From Didymodactylos carnosus (lineage: Eukaryota; Rotifera; Eurotatoria; Philodinida; Philodinidae), in assembly GCA_905250885.1 (NCBI GenBank), contig CAJNOQ010000054.1:24866-88865 (forward strand): DNA of 64,000 nucleotides, written 5' to 3'. Within the stretch, counting starts at the first letter, position 1. Every line of letters starts with the position of its first letter. Positions 27,155-42,097 of the stretch are shown here, one piece after another. Both the position numbers and the translations under genes were made by a program. The notes under the pieces are model-generated. The model searched no databases and was not told where the DNA came from. It saw only the letters and a list, made by a program, of their open reading frames with translations.

Positions 27155-30100
27155 CCTCTCTTGTTCGTTAGTCTTCGCGCATGTTATAAAACATATTACA
27201 TAATTCAAGCAAATTATCAAGTGTTTCCCAAAGGCGAGTCAAATAATACATGAAATTGGTCTAACGAACCAGAGAATAATAGGAATACAATAGAATCAGA
27301 GAAATTTAAGTAGAATATCTATTAAAAAAATAAAATAGAAAACAATCGACAATGTCAAGACGACCTAATATATGTACCACTTTTGCCACTCATTATAACG
27401 ACAAGAATTTTTAGTTGATTTTGTACAGGCATGAATAAGTATCTTTTCAAGAAATTAATGTAAATGTTGCGTTTGCAGAATGTTTTATACTGACAGGGAT
27501 GTCCATCGTTTTGGCATGGCAGAGGCTGCGCTGAGAGAATAGTGTTTTCAAATTCAGACATATCATATATTCTAAGGTATATATGTATAGCTCTAATCCA
27601 AGTCGATTTAAGCTCTTTTTGTAAAAAAGCTGTCTCGATATGATGCCGCTATTCCTGACACAACAGCCTTGCCACACCTATTCTATTCATTCAAACGAAG
27701 AAGGTGCGGCTTTAACATTACTGATTGTATCTCTTTGGTTTAGAATAGAGAGAGATTCAATGGAATAGAGAACAGAAAACACATTTGTTTTCCACCGTTG
27801 TACTAACAAATAAATGTCGTTCGTTACTTTTTCAACTATTTCTATGTTCATAGATATGGAGAGAGAAAGAGAGAGAGAGAGAGAGAAAGAAAGATGTACG
27901 ATAGAAAAAGAAAAATATACAGAAGAGAAACGAAAATGATAGGTTTCAATTGTGAAATCATAATTATTAGAGAACGATGGATTTTTTTCATTCGTTCATT
28001 ACGTTTTTAAAAATATAAAGCGATTAATTTCAATAGGAAACAGATTGTATATAGTCGTTAAAACATCTAGAAATAAAAGAAACCATTAGAGAAAAAAACG
28101 TTTATATATTCTTTTTTTTTGTTCATGTTCTCATCATACATATTAATAGTTGTTTTTACTGATTAACATTCATAATCTTCAAATTTTATATTTGAGAAGA
28201 TATTTCCTCTTGTTTATATCGAACATAAAATAGTTGTTCTCCTAATAATAATAATCTGTACGCAGTTATCTAACATTAGCATCGGCATTAGCAATATTGG
28301 CAATGTCTACAGTACGCAGGTAAAAAACCATGAAACAATGTTGTGTTTATAAATAATTGTGAAAGCTTTCTGTTCTACAGATGATGAGCGAGAGACATAG
28401 TACAGAGTGATGGAGCGATATCTTCGGTAATAATAATAAGCAAAACTGTTTTGAGTATATCAATAATTAGAAAAGAATTTAATAGCAGTTTTACTGAACA
28501 TTGAGATGGACAAAAAAGCCAATTCATGGTAGCGTTGCAAAAGAGAAAACGATTGCATTAAGAAAATTCTGATTTTGCCTTGCGTGTTTTCTTGAATTCA
28601 GTACATGGGAGATCTATTAAAACTTGAAGATTAAATTCAGATTTTCTCGTTATAAAGGGCAGAATACCTTTTTCAAACATTCCTCTAGAATATGGCTAAG
28701 ATATATTGAAGACAATAGCGTCATCAAATGGTGAGAAAATCCCAGTGTACAGAGATAGCGCTCTCATTAGTCTTTCTCGATAATGTTCTTTCATGGGTGA
28801 ACATTACTTTTGATTACATGCATCACAATCCTCGCAAGAAGAGATATAAGATAAAGTATGACTCAAGAAACGATCATTTTAGAAAGAATCTTACAAAGCA
28901 GGAATATTTTCTTCGATCTATCTCATTTCGATCTCTACCTTAGCTCGTTAATTATAGTTTAGCTCAGATATTACCGGTGAGGGATTAGATTATGGACTTT
29001 TCTAACTTTTTAAACTGATTGCTAATAGATATAAATCATATCATCTAAGTAAAAAAGACAAAGAAAAGTCAAAAGTCAAAATGGTTTTTGTAAACGAAGT
29101 TATACGGTCTATTTCTTTGAACGCATCAAACTCGCAGTGAGATATGAAATTCAGTAGCGCAACTAACAGAAAACAGTACGTGAAAACATTTTTATTGCCA
29201 CGTGTTTTGAAATCCACGTATCGTCTGATCCATAACAGACAGAACAGTAAAAAATATCATACAGTAGACGATTAAATTTAACATATGTTATTATACAAAC
29301 TTCTTTAAAAAGCCATATAGATATACTTTCCTTCTGTAGCTTAACGTCTCATAGTAAAATAAAGCTACAAAGTGCGATTAGTTAGGAGACGAGTGTGAGT
29401 TTACCCAAAAAGTGGCAAATATTACACGTAGTCTAGAAAACGCTTTATTCTCAGATGAATTTAGTTAAAAATGTGAAGAGAGGCAGTCCGACGCCCCAAC
29501 ATCTTTAATGTAATAAGAGCCTTTCTTTGGAAACTTTTAAAGAAGATCAAATAAATATGTTCTTTAAAGTAGTGGTTTGTGATAAGGATGTCTTATCAAC
29601 GTATGATATAAAGATCTCACCAGTCCTTGATTAGAATAACTCGATTAATTTTTATTTATTTCAGACCGATGACTCCCAGACGCTTATTATTTCCTTCAAG
29701 TGAGGATGAATCGTCACCACAATACAACTACTCCCCTTTAACTTGTACAGAACAAATAGAAACATCTCCACTCTTAGCCCTAAAACCAAATAATCCATTA
29801 CCATCAAAGTAAATTACACTTAGTTATTTCATGTTGATAGTAAAACCGCAATTTTTTTCCTTTTTCTGAAGAACTCGACGAACTCGTCCATTTCTCGTGA
29901 ATAAAGAAAATGTTCATTCGACGAATGATAATAGTAACCATATTGGACAACAACAGTCACGTTTAGAAGAATTTGGATTTCGTCAAAATTTAAGATGGCA
30001 AATATTTATTGATAATCATAACAATAATCAAAAAGGCTTTACTTCCAAACAATCAACATCTTCTAGTCAAAAGTCAACAAAACTGCCTGTTTTAAAGCCG

Positions 30101-31909
30101 ATCAATGACGTCAGCCGATTGTAAGTATAACAGCTCTATTAACAATTCTTTGCTAGTTAGGCTTGTTTCTCATGTAGCAAAGGTAGATTATGAATTATTT
30201 TTTTGTACATTATATATTTTTACTTCGTCAATGTAGACCCTTGCTTGATGAATTTGAAATTGATACAACATTAAATACATCATTAACTACAAAAGCTACA
30301 TTTAATAAATCGAAGAAAACTACGGGAAAAACGAAACAGAAACAGCCACCTACAATAGTTGTACCAGTTAGACAAGAATTAATTGCATTTGAAGGTGAAA
30401 ACTCAGAAGACAGTGGTTTTTTCAGTCAGGTATTATAAACTTGTGACGAAAGGTTTTCTAACGACTAATACAAAATAATTTTTTTCAGGACACATGTGAT
30501 GAATTTTCATCATCTATAAAGACAACAGTAACAGAAAATGAACACGATCGAATGGAGGTAAAATAAGTAAGTAAAAACTCTTTCTTAGAAAATAGAACCT
30601 GAATTTTTACATTTCTTTAGATTTCTACCTGTTCACCATTTGCTTCTCTACCAATGGAAAAATTTGATTCTGTATCATCTTGGGAAGATGAAGACGATTT
30701 GATTATTATAGAAGAAATAAACGATGTCATCATTAATAAAAAGGTATATTAATCTTAGTTTTCACATCAATTTTAAATCACTTATCGGTTTATGTTTTTA
30801 GAAACGTCTTGAACGATCTATATCATCGACAACATTAACTGATAAAGAATTAATATCGAAACGACGAAAAACAGATGATCATAGTGAGGACGAAAAAGAT
30901 TTAAATTTAAATAAACATTCAAATAATGGACGTTCTCATTATATGATGCCACATACTGAACAACAAGTCATGGAGTCAGTCGATATTGGTAATATTATAT
31001 TGATAGTTCGAGAAAACAAGTATAGTTCGTATATGAGTTTAACATACATAGAGATGCATTTTTGTTCGAGTTCGAGAAAACAACGAATGAGAAAGCCTGA
31101 ACTGATTTTCATCTAATTCATATACTCCTATTATACAGTCATATTTTTTAGGTTTACAACAACATACTTACATTGCTGATCGTACAAAATCCTATTTACT
31201 TCCAACATTACCATTTGCAAAACAAGCAGATCTTCCATCGATTACGGGCGATACTGTATGTAAATTACATACAGACATATCGAACATGTGTTTTTTAACT
31301 GAATATTAATTTTAGATTCGTGATTTGTTAAATAATGTTTATAGTTCTGAAATTGAACGTTTCTATATAATTGATGCTCGTTATCCATACGAATACGAAG
31401 GTGGTCATATAATGACAGCTAGAAATATTTATACAAATGAAGGAATTATTGAACAAGTATTAAAAACACCACATATTCCGGATGATCCAAAGAAACGTAT
31501 TATTATTATTTTTCATTGTGAATATTCAGCGGAACGAGGACCAAAATTGTAAGTATCGCTTTTCATCTAACTTCTATCATTTGTGTGAAAACAATAAGAT
31601 GGTTGAAATTTATAAAATATACTCTTTCCGTTTAGATATCGTTTTTTGCGTGATCAGGATCGTAAACTTCATATGCATTGTTATCCTCGTCTATATTATC
31701 CGGAATGTTATTTACTTGATCAAGGTTATAGAAAATTTTTTGCCGATCATAAAGATTTATGTACACCACAATCATATCGTACAATGTTAGACGATCAATT
31801 TCAAGATCAATGTCGACTCTATCGATCGGTTTCAAAACAGTCCGAAAAAACAACAGATCAGCGTCGTACACGACTACGACAATGTTTATCGTTTGCACAT
31901 TTAATTTGA
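26027..31909 (+). CDS. cdc25: CDC25 family dual-specificity phosphatase (M-phase inducer)
   Basis: Exons 26027-26100, 29665-29808, 29872-30120, 30237-30429, 30489-30557, 30621-30743, 30802-30988, 31152-31255, 31316-31548, 31636-31909 give 549 aa. The C-terminal rhodanese-type catalytic domain (about 375-545) has the CDC25 signatures IDARYPYEYEGGHI, the active-site loop FHCEYSAERGP (Cys449, Arg455; human CDC25 has HCEFSSER), YPRLYYPECYLLDQGY and CTPQSYRTM. CDC25 removes inhibitory Thr14/Tyr15 phosphates from CDK1/2 and so drives mitotic entry. The N-terminal regulatory half is Ser/Thr-rich. It contains a KEN sequence (residues 84-86, LVNKENV), a possible APC/C degron as known for CDC25A, and an RSIS site (289-292) that fits a Chk1-type RxxS site; both are inferences. 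The first intron is 3.56 kb; the others are short. The start is chosen because exon 1 joins exon 2 in phase. Catalytic residues are intact. Confidence 0.92.
26999..27022. repeat. (AAT)n microsatellite in CDC25 intron 1
   Basis: Eight uninterrupted AAT/ATA units, followed by TAGTGACTC. Confidence 0.9.
27115..27170. repeat. (CT)n polypyrimidine microsatellite in CDC25 intron 1
   Basis: About 50 nt of almost pure CT with scattered CCT units. The tract is complementary in composition to the GA tract at 27858-27894 in the same intron. Confidence 0.9.
27858..27894. repeat. (GA)n microsatellite in CDC25 intron 1
   Basis: GAGAGAAAGAGAGAGAGAGA and onward into GAAAGAAAG, about 37 nt of purine-only sequence, 690 nt downstream of the CT tract. 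Confidence 0.9.
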
Positions 31910-34900
31910 AATTTTGTATATAATGTAGCAGTTCTTTTGTTCCTGTTCAAAAACCCAATCATTATTTGGGTTGTATGATCTTGTTCTGGTTTCTTTTTTT
32001 TGTTATACAGTGATATCCAATTTTTTTTCGTATGTGTTAAAAAAATGAATTTTTTTTGTTTTGTTGGGTTTGTGTTTGCATGTACTACGATGTGTGTATT
32101 TGCATTTTCGTCTTTTAGAACAAATTTTCATTGTGGCTGTTCTGACAGTTTTCATGTATTCGTCGTCTTTTTCTTGTTTTTGTTACCAGAACTACTGGCT
32201 TTGGTACTTCAATTTACACAATAGCACTTCACTTCTAATTTAAATAATTATTTTGAGAGAATCGGTTATTTGCTACCAGAAGGGTAGATTCTTCGGACGA
32301 AAACGAAATTCATGAATTCGTCAAGTTGATGATTTCTTCTACCTCCGTCCCTTACATTTTTTTTTCTCTAACTTTTTTTTTGCATGCGATAAGTTAAAGG
32401 ATAGAAATTAGGATTTATTTTTGTTGCAATTTTTGTTTCTTTCAATATTTCTTTTGTCATAATTTTCTGTTAGCTCTTATGCTATGCTTTTTTTGCTGTT
32501 TTCTATATCTGTTCAATGTTCGTGTTCGTTTGTTCTGTTTTTTAATTCTTGCTGTGGATGTGTGAATGATACAATAGATCACAATAGCATATTTGTCTGT
32601 TGTATGTGTCTGTAAGTTTCAGACTTTTGCTACTTCCTTTTCTCGCTTTGCTGTTACGATTTTGACTTTGTTTAAAGAAGAAAGAGAATAAATGTCTTGC
32701 AATGCACAACTAAAACATTTAATCATGATATTTGATCCTTTCTTTTTACCTGGAAGACTGTACACTACTAGAAACTAGAGTTTTTCGTTGTGGAAAAAGA
32801 ATTTGTCTAGCACATATTAAAAACTTCGGGTGATATTCGTTAACTTTCTCTATATAAGATATTTTAAAATAATGATAGATTCGTTTTTTAGTAAAAGAAC
32901 TGATAAATTAGAAAATATGTACAGTTTTTCGAGTACGTGATTGTCGATACTTTTCCATCCGATAATAGTTTTAGGATAATAGAGCTTTAACTACATTATC
33001 TTTGACTTCCTTACGTTATGCAGAAGAAATAAATGACGGTAAAGGTTGGGTAAATAATTTATGAATTCCATCTTTCTTGTACGTAGTTTTCATACACAAC
33101 TTAGCAACATTTATACAGTTTCACTATTTTTTTTATATAGAAATCACTTCACGTCATTGTTTATCTGTTTTCATTTTAAAGATAGCGATGACTCGAGTGT
33201 GTGTATGTATAATGAAAACCTTAGTTTTTATCTACGGATGATGATGAAACATAAAATCATCCTTCTCCATATTTTTATCACCCAATACACATAGACGCAA
33301 ATAAGAGATGTTCTTATCCTATCATTTTTTAAAATATAATTAAACGATCAATGATGATAAATAGACCGTTAATATAATTCTGATCTATATCACGTAGTAG
33401 AAAATGGGAAAGAGGAAATAAGACAGATGAAAAATGGACAGCAGTTGTTTCTCTATGTCCAGCAGGTGTAATTCGTGAGTAACTATCAGAATAGGCGAAT
33501 ACCAACATTATTGTGAAAAAAATGAAGTCTATTTTTTCAAAAAGTTGTCATTAATGTTTAGCACTGTTATTTATGTACAATAAAACGATGTTTGAATAAA
33601 AAAAATTACAAATAATGTATCTCAATAAAGTATACGAAATGTTCAATGTTAGTATTATCGATTAACGAAGAAGAAACTAAAATTTTATGATACAGATCGA
33701 ATCTAAACTTAAACAAGATATGAAAATACTTTGGTCACATGATAGATTTTTATTTTCGTAGGCTATTGTTAAAAGACATAATTTTTTCCCGGATGGATAG
33801 TTCATTCTCTCTACTCTTTGAGATTTGTTAACCATTTCTTCTATCAACTCGTTTAGAGCGACTGTTTACATCTTTTAGAATAATCTACTATATTTTGATT
33901 TTGAAATCGTATGTATACGAAGAAGGTATACAACTAGTATCAACAGTTTGATTCTCCTCTTCGATAGCAATACCATCGATCATTCTTAACAAGAATACTT
34001 TACTAAACAATCATTCTCCCTGTTGGCAAGGGTGGAAGCAAAGGTTCGATTCAGTCTAATTTTTTCACCAAAGATAGAACAACGAATAAGAAAATTGATG
34101 TATTTGTGCCCAGAACCTTCTGACACGTTCTTCCATGGCTTTTTTGGAGTCCTAAATTTTAATCCAGCACATTACAATCCCTACAAAAATATGGTTCGAT
34201 CGAACCGAAATGTTTACCATATGTGTACTTCAGACTCTATCTCAGGCTTTTCATTTTTTTTTCGAAAAATATGCTTTCTTTTTCGAAATATACGAAAACT
34301 GGTGAAAATCTTCTGAGAATCTCAACTTTTTTCATAGGATACAACAAACACTGTATGATCAATGTTCTTTGATTTTAACAGTATGAACATTTAGAATTTT
34401 TATTTCAAGATATGAGACCACAAATGTCACATGCACAGAGAACTGACTAACATACGAACCGAAAAAAAGAACAAGTTTAAAAATAATTGCAATCGAAACA
34501 CAGTGTGCTTCTTTCATCTTAACATTGTTAATTACATTTGAATACAAAAAAAAGGCAAAACTTTGACTAGTATATTTTACTTTTCACTTATACTTCAGGA
34601 CCTTTCATGATAGACTCTAGACATATGCGGAGGATTTTAATCAAATTCGAATGTCTCAATTGTTTTGCCATCATCAATAATAAAGCATCAGTAAAATGAA
34701 GATAACTTTTTCAATTAAGACTGAAACATTATCATTGTGTATTTATTAAATACAGATAAACATGTGGATAAATATTAATTGTTTCAAACTATTTATTAAC
34801 AGGGTGGTGAATAAAAATATTGATTCCAATTAATAATGATAATGAAATATAATAATGTCACACTTGTCGTGGTTTTTTCATCCGAAAACGTTTTTGCAAA

Positions 34901-35282
34901 AATTGATGTCTTTTTTTCGAAGCAAACAGAAGTATTGTCATATGCTATAATCGAATGTTTGAATATCTATTGTGAAACTATTTACGAATGATGATTAAGT
35001 AATAGGAAAGGTAAATTATGTTCTAGTTTTTATATATTGTCTATAATGATTAGTAGAAGAAAACTCTAAAAATTAAAATAAGATAAAAATTCGAATATAT
35101 TGACATTACTGTAGGATGAACGATATTCAAAAAAAAAAAAGGTCAAACTCTAATAATATATCATCATCATTATTGAAGGCAAAACATCAGTTTAGAGTTT
35201 ATAAAGTTTATCATTAACAGACGAGTATCATAAAACAAAAATATAGTATCTCATAGTAACAGCACTTGACTGATCATCGATA
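31910..35282. other. Intergenic region between CDC25 and the Hog gene, 3.4 kb
   Basis: T-rich for the first 700 nt after the CDC25 stop, consistent with a 3' UTR. AATAAA-like signals occur around 32687 and 33579. No exon chain, RNA gene or clear repeat was recognised in the rest; isolated frames of 60-97 codons have no motif. Confidence 0.5.
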
Positions 35283-37982
35283 ATGGAAGGAAAACAAAAT
35301 ATGTAAGTAGTTTTTGCTTAGTTATTAATAATGATTTAACACTATCATTTGACCATGGAATATCCTAATTTGGAATCTCGGTTTAAACTAACTCTTTTTG
35401 GTATAAATGTTTGTTTACAGATTTCTAGTATTTGTTATGTTGGTGATGTTATCAATAGTTTATGGTCAACCATGTCCAGTTGAACAAGATCCTGTACAGT
35501 TAGCTGAATGTGCTCAACTTGATGTACAAGCGATTATTCAAGCAGCGAAAGGAAATTTAAAACTATTCTGTGGTCTTGCTGAAAGATACATGGAATGCTT
35601 TAAAACAAAAACAAGAAATTGTATCGGTGGTTGGGTAAGAAAGATTCAATTAATAGAGAAAACTATATTCAAAGATTGATGTGATACATTTAAATAGGCG
35701 GCTGAAGGTGGTTTTACAGAATTGCAAAATTTGGCTCAATGGTGTTGTGTTAATCCAGGTGTTGCTGAACCTGATGAATGTCCATTACATCGTGAGTTAA
35801 CAAACATTAACATCTATGATAAAACTGAACTGTCATAATAATTTTACTATTCTATTGAGGTAATCCAAAATGTTTTGCTGGTGATGGTCTAGTTTCAATG
35901 GTGAATGGTGACTATAAACCAATAAATGAACTTCGTATCGGTGATCGTGTTCATGTAATGGACTCTGAGAACAGAATTATTGAAGATGAAGTTGTCATGA
36001 TACTTGATAGTCAACCTAGAAAACCTGGTAAGTATTACGACGTTTCCCCATTTCTGGATATTTTCGACAATATTAAATCCGATATTAACAAACTTCTCAC
36101 AGAATGTTAGTCACAATAGAGTATATTGCTTTCGTAAGGGCAATAATTTCAGTAAAAAATTAAGAGCAACAGCAGCTACTAGATAAACCATTTGTAATTG
36201 AATAAAATGTATATTTAATTAAAATGAGCATGAAAATAGTTTATACATATAAAATTCGACGTTTCGAAATTTAAAATTTCATTATCAAGAAAAAACTTCG
36301 CAGATAAGCATCACTGTAAGATACGTAAAGGGTTAGATGTTATATCTTTATGAATATTTCGTAACAACTTTTTCATTCAAAATTAATAAACGACACTTAT
36401 TATAATTTAAATGCGTATTTTAACGTACAGATAGTTCTATAGTCAGAAGCTGAGTCTGTGCATCAGCTATTCATATGCGACAAAATAGTTTTCATAAACA
36501 AACAAGTTCGTTGCAGAAATTGTGAAAATAAATGGTGCTAACTTTTTCATTTTGACTATTAATAACGTCGTCTGTGAATACAAATAAGTTTAGAATAAAT
36601 TTGGTAGAATGTGCCTTTTCTCCAATTCTCACTTTTTCAATTGTTTTGGTTCTCTTTCTTCATTCGATGAAATATTTACTTCATTATTAATTGCTGCTGC
36701 TGCCAACGCCTGTTTTTTCAGTTTTACATTATTATTGGTAGAAAATTTTTGCATTTTGATTAAAAATATGGCTAGTTCAAACACTATGGATTTCCATGAG
36801 GAAGAAACTTCGGATAATACGTACGATTATACATGTTTGAAGTCATTTTCAGGATATAGATGTTTTGGAAACGACCTTATCGAAACAGAAAAATCATAGA
36901 AATTTATTCTGAAAGCAAACGATTTCAATCATTTCGTCTTTAAAGTTGTTTCAAACGCTTTTTTAAGTTTTATTCTTTCTATTTTAGACGATAACAAACT
37001 TAATTAGGTTTAATTAGCGTTTTTAAAATTCATCGGCAGCTACTTTGAATCTTCCTGCACGTTTTTTCTCTTGGTAGCTAAGTTCCAGGCAGTGTTGAAG
37101 TACCTACGAATGACAGCTTTTATTGGAAGGTAACTTCTGTCCATCTTAAACGATGGCTCCTAAATATAAAACTATCGCATTTGTGGGAGGAACATTTACT
37201 CTTTCACATCGATATCTGTACATAAAATCCATTTTTCGCAATATATCTATGAAAAATAGAATACTTTTTGGAAAATTAGTTTTTCTGGGTGTCTCAACAA
37301 CTGTACTCATCAGAAACTCTCGTTATGATCAAAAGCAGAATGAATACTAAGAGTGGATAGAGCTTATCTCAAATATAAACTTTATATCTAAAATTATATT
37401 TTCGAGAGGCAGGGAGATCTTTTAACTTAGCTAGAAATGAAGAAGAGTTATTAATTAATTCATTTTAGCATTATTCTACACAATTGAGACAATGACAAAT
37501 CATAAGCTTAGTCTAACTGGTGATCATTTTGTCGCAGTCAAAAATCAAAATGAAGAATTTATACCAGCTAATCGCATAAAATCTTTTGATATTGTTTATA
37601 TCAATTCAAATGGTCAACTTGAACCAGTACGTGTTAAAAATGTGACAGAAGAATATAAAACGGGATATTATACGCCCCTGACAAGTAAAGGTGAGCAAAA
37701 ATGATGTTCATTACTTTTATTCAACTTTTCAAAATATGGTTAAAATTTTTTTCAGGCACATTAATTGTCAATGATATAGTTGCATCATGTTATTCAAATG
37801 TTGTTAGTCACAATTTAGCGCATAATATTTTGGCTCCACTGAGATGGTGGTATTCAGTTGCAAAAGTTCTTACTATACGTGAACCATTTCAACATATTGA
37901 GAATGGAATACATTGGATCCCCAAAACGATGTTAGACCTTACACGAGAATATTTTCCAAATGTTTTAACCAACAGTATCTAA
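35283..37982 (+). CDS. Secreted Hog/Hint autoprocessing protein without a Hedge domain
   Basis: Exons 35283-35302, 35421-35634, 35698-35791, 35860-36027, 37469-37690, 37756-37982 give 314 aa. The tiny first exon supplies MEGKQN, which with exon 2 forms a good signal peptide (hydrophobic core 7-20, likely cleavage after Gly22). Residues 23-113 are a small domain with eight cysteines (25, 37, 57, 66, 74, 94, 95, 106) that I do not recognise; it is not the Hedge ligand. Residues 114-314 match the hedgehog C-terminal Hog/Hint domain: Cys114 at the splice point, INELRIGDRVHVMD, FYTIET, LSLTGDHFVAV (Thr182, His185), the YTPLTSKGTLIVN segment, VASCY (Cys251), AHNILAPLRWW and GIHW. In hedgehog this domain cleaves itself before the Cys and esterifies the N-fragment with cholesterol. 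The residue before Cys is Lys instead of the usual Gly. Intron 4 is 1.44 kb and looks empty. Confidence 0.87.
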
Positions 37983-38989
37983 AAAATACGTATTAAATTT
38001 GTGTGTGTGTGTGTGTGTATGTATATTTCAGCGGTAGCGGCTACTTAATTAATCACTAATGTTTTCAGTAATTCTTCGTCTTTCCCTCCTCTTTTATCTT
38101 ATTTTACATGAGTGTGTTTATAAGCAAGGTTAAAATAAATATCTAAGACTAATCAATTGTAGATAATGGATGGTGTCAATTTTCATAATTTTATCAGTAA
38201 TTCTACCAGAATTGAGTCGAACATATACATTTTCGTCTTATAAACTGATCGTATTAGATGTTCGAATGTTGTGGCATAATGAAAATATTTAAGTATAATT
38301 GTTGTTTTATCGTTTAATATTTCTGTGAATTCTTTAATGGTATATGTCAAGTTGCGATTTTACTCCGAACAAATGATTTATTTCACAACGACATATGGTT
38401 GATGAAGTTTGACTGATGATAGTGAGAATTGAATGATGCTTACAACAGTACATGCAAAATATTGAATAAAGGAGCTGTTGATATTTTAGAACATATTTAA
38501 CAAGTTACTCTAATATTTCAAATTAATAATAGAAGAATTCAAAGAATTACAAAACAATAAAACAACAATTATGGTTCTGACTGTAATCCTAGATTTTGAA
38601 AGTTGAAAATGCTCTGAAAGTTCAATGCATAATCCGAATTGCATAACATAATAGAACATTATTATGTAAAATATTGTCTTTTCACTAACTCTTGCTACTC
38701 GCCTCTTCTCACTTCGGATGAGGAAGATGTCTGAGAAAAGGGTTGCATAGAGTTCAACGTTAGATACATAATATATATTATATTTATATAGGGACTATTT
38801 TTATTTGTAGTCTTTGGTTTTTTTAATTCAACTTTTGGCTAGAAAATCGAAGAGATTAACAAATGACGTCCTAAAATCTAATACACATTTCTAACCATAC
38901 CATACTTTAGCTAAAATAAAATTAAAAAACATAAAAATATCTTAGAATTGATAACAAACTATTCTTCAAGAACAAAACAAATTCTTCAT
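37983..38989. other. Intergenic region downstream of the Hog gene
   Basis: AT-rich, 1 kb, with a (GT)9 tract at 38001-38018 just after the stop codon and an AAAATAAA polyadenylation-like signal near 38133. No coding segment was seen. Confidence 0.6.
38001..38018. repeat. (GT)9 microsatellite
   Basis: Nine uninterrupted GT units, 18 nt after the Hog-gene stop codon, probably inside its 3' UTR. Confidence 0.9.
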
Positions 38990-40823
<1,834 letters not shown>

Positions 40824-40939
40824 TAAAATAAAATACGCATTTTTTTTAAAGAGACTCGCGGCGTGACGTGCGATAAGAAAGTGGACTTGGGATGCGTAGG
40901 TGAATTAGTAGCTACAGAATTGAAAATTTGAATGAACAC

Positions 40940-40973
40940 GAATTTAACGTGTACTATAGTACACGTTAAATTC
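40940..40973. repeat. Perfect 34-bp palindrome
   Basis: GAATTTAACGTGTACTA is followed immediately by its exact reverse complement, with no spacer. It could extrude as a cruciform or fold as a hairpin when transcribed. Confidence 0.95.
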
Positions 40974-40978
40974 GCGTC

Positions 40979-41014
40979 ATCATATAATGCAAAGTATACT
41001 TTGCATTATATGAT
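40979..41014. repeat. Perfect 36-bp palindrome, 5 bp from the previous one
   Basis: ATCATATAATGCAAAGTA is followed directly by its exact reverse complement. Only GCGTC separates it from the 34-bp palindrome. The two are different in sequence, so this is not a simple duplication. Confidence 0.95.
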
Positions 41015-41823
41015 TCTAAATAACAAAGTTCTTAGGAGTATTCGTGGAAGTGAAAAATATGTATATATTAGTAAAAATTACGTATGATTTGATTATTTAT
41101 TGTTTTGAGGTAACAACAGATATTTCTGTTACTTTTTACGTTTTGAGTCAGTAATACGAGAAGAAAAACGAATAACAGAAATACTCCACAAAAAAGAACG
41201 AATATACTCATGCGTCTGTAATTTTCTCAATGGTGTTGTACGATAAATAATGTGCCCCTTTATTTTTGTTTTAATTGGTATCCCTGCTTCTGTCTAACAA
41301 TGTCCACTTTCTGAATAATTTATCTCTATAGTCCTTTGGTGTCGAAATCAGGGTGAAAATTTGACGTTTTTTGATTTTGGTGTTTTTTGTTCTGTTTTTC
41401 TTGTTTTTTTTTGGTTTTATTGTTATTGTTATTTTTTCTGTACAATTAAAGACATTTATTATGTATGATGGCTGTGAACATATAATATAATAGCCACTAC
41501 CAGCTACAACTAACACTATTTAAAAAAAAAACAGTTATCAACAAAAATAATATAATAATTCATTTGACTTATAACTGTCTAGCAATGTATGTTCGGTCAT
41601 TTTTATTTTTTTTATTTACTGTTAATTGTTTATTATATATTTATACATCTGTTATATACGTATACATACCAGCTATCATTTGCCAATAGCGATTTGAGTA
41701 ATTATTCTTTTTATAAAAGAAAAGTGCATGTTAATCTTAATCACGGGGGTAGCATTTATCACAATTACCCATAGTTGTTTTTGGCTGTTTCATAGAGCTT
41801 ATTATTTTCCATCTTTGATGGAT

Positions 41824-42097
41824 GCACAAGGCATAGATGTCCAGTTATCATTATCTAGATAATAGCTATATAAATAGGATTTAAGGATATAAGGATAGAA
41901 AATAAGGATTTAAGAAGATAAGAGACACAAGGGACGGTGTGGGGGTGTGGGAAGGTGGCAGCATGAGAGTGAGTCACGAGACATTATTTTACCACTTTCT
42001 GCTAGGCGTGATTTCCGTTATCTTCTTAAATCCTTATTTCCTCTATGTATAGCTATTATCCAGATAACGATATTTGGACAGCTCTCGCACAAGGTGT
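41824..42097. repeat. Foldback element with TGTGGG-containing loop
   Basis: The left arm (about 41836-41928) and right arm (about 42014-42085) are inverted copies: TAGATAATAGCTATA with AATAAGGATTTAAGAAGATA on the left against the complement of TATCTTCTTAAATCCTTATT and TATAGCTATTATCCAGATAA on the right. GCACAAGG / CCTTGTGC-like ends extend the pairing. The loop is GC-rich and contains GTGTGGGGGTGTGGG. Confidence 0.75.

Noticed and set aside
31632-31898. 88-codon minus-strand frame opposite the last CDC25 exon
   Set aside because: It is the mirror of a strongly conserved phosphatase exon and has no motif of its own.
36609-36899. 96-codon frame in the large intron of the Hog gene
   Set aside because: No splice sites or motifs support it; the flanking exons join in phase without it.
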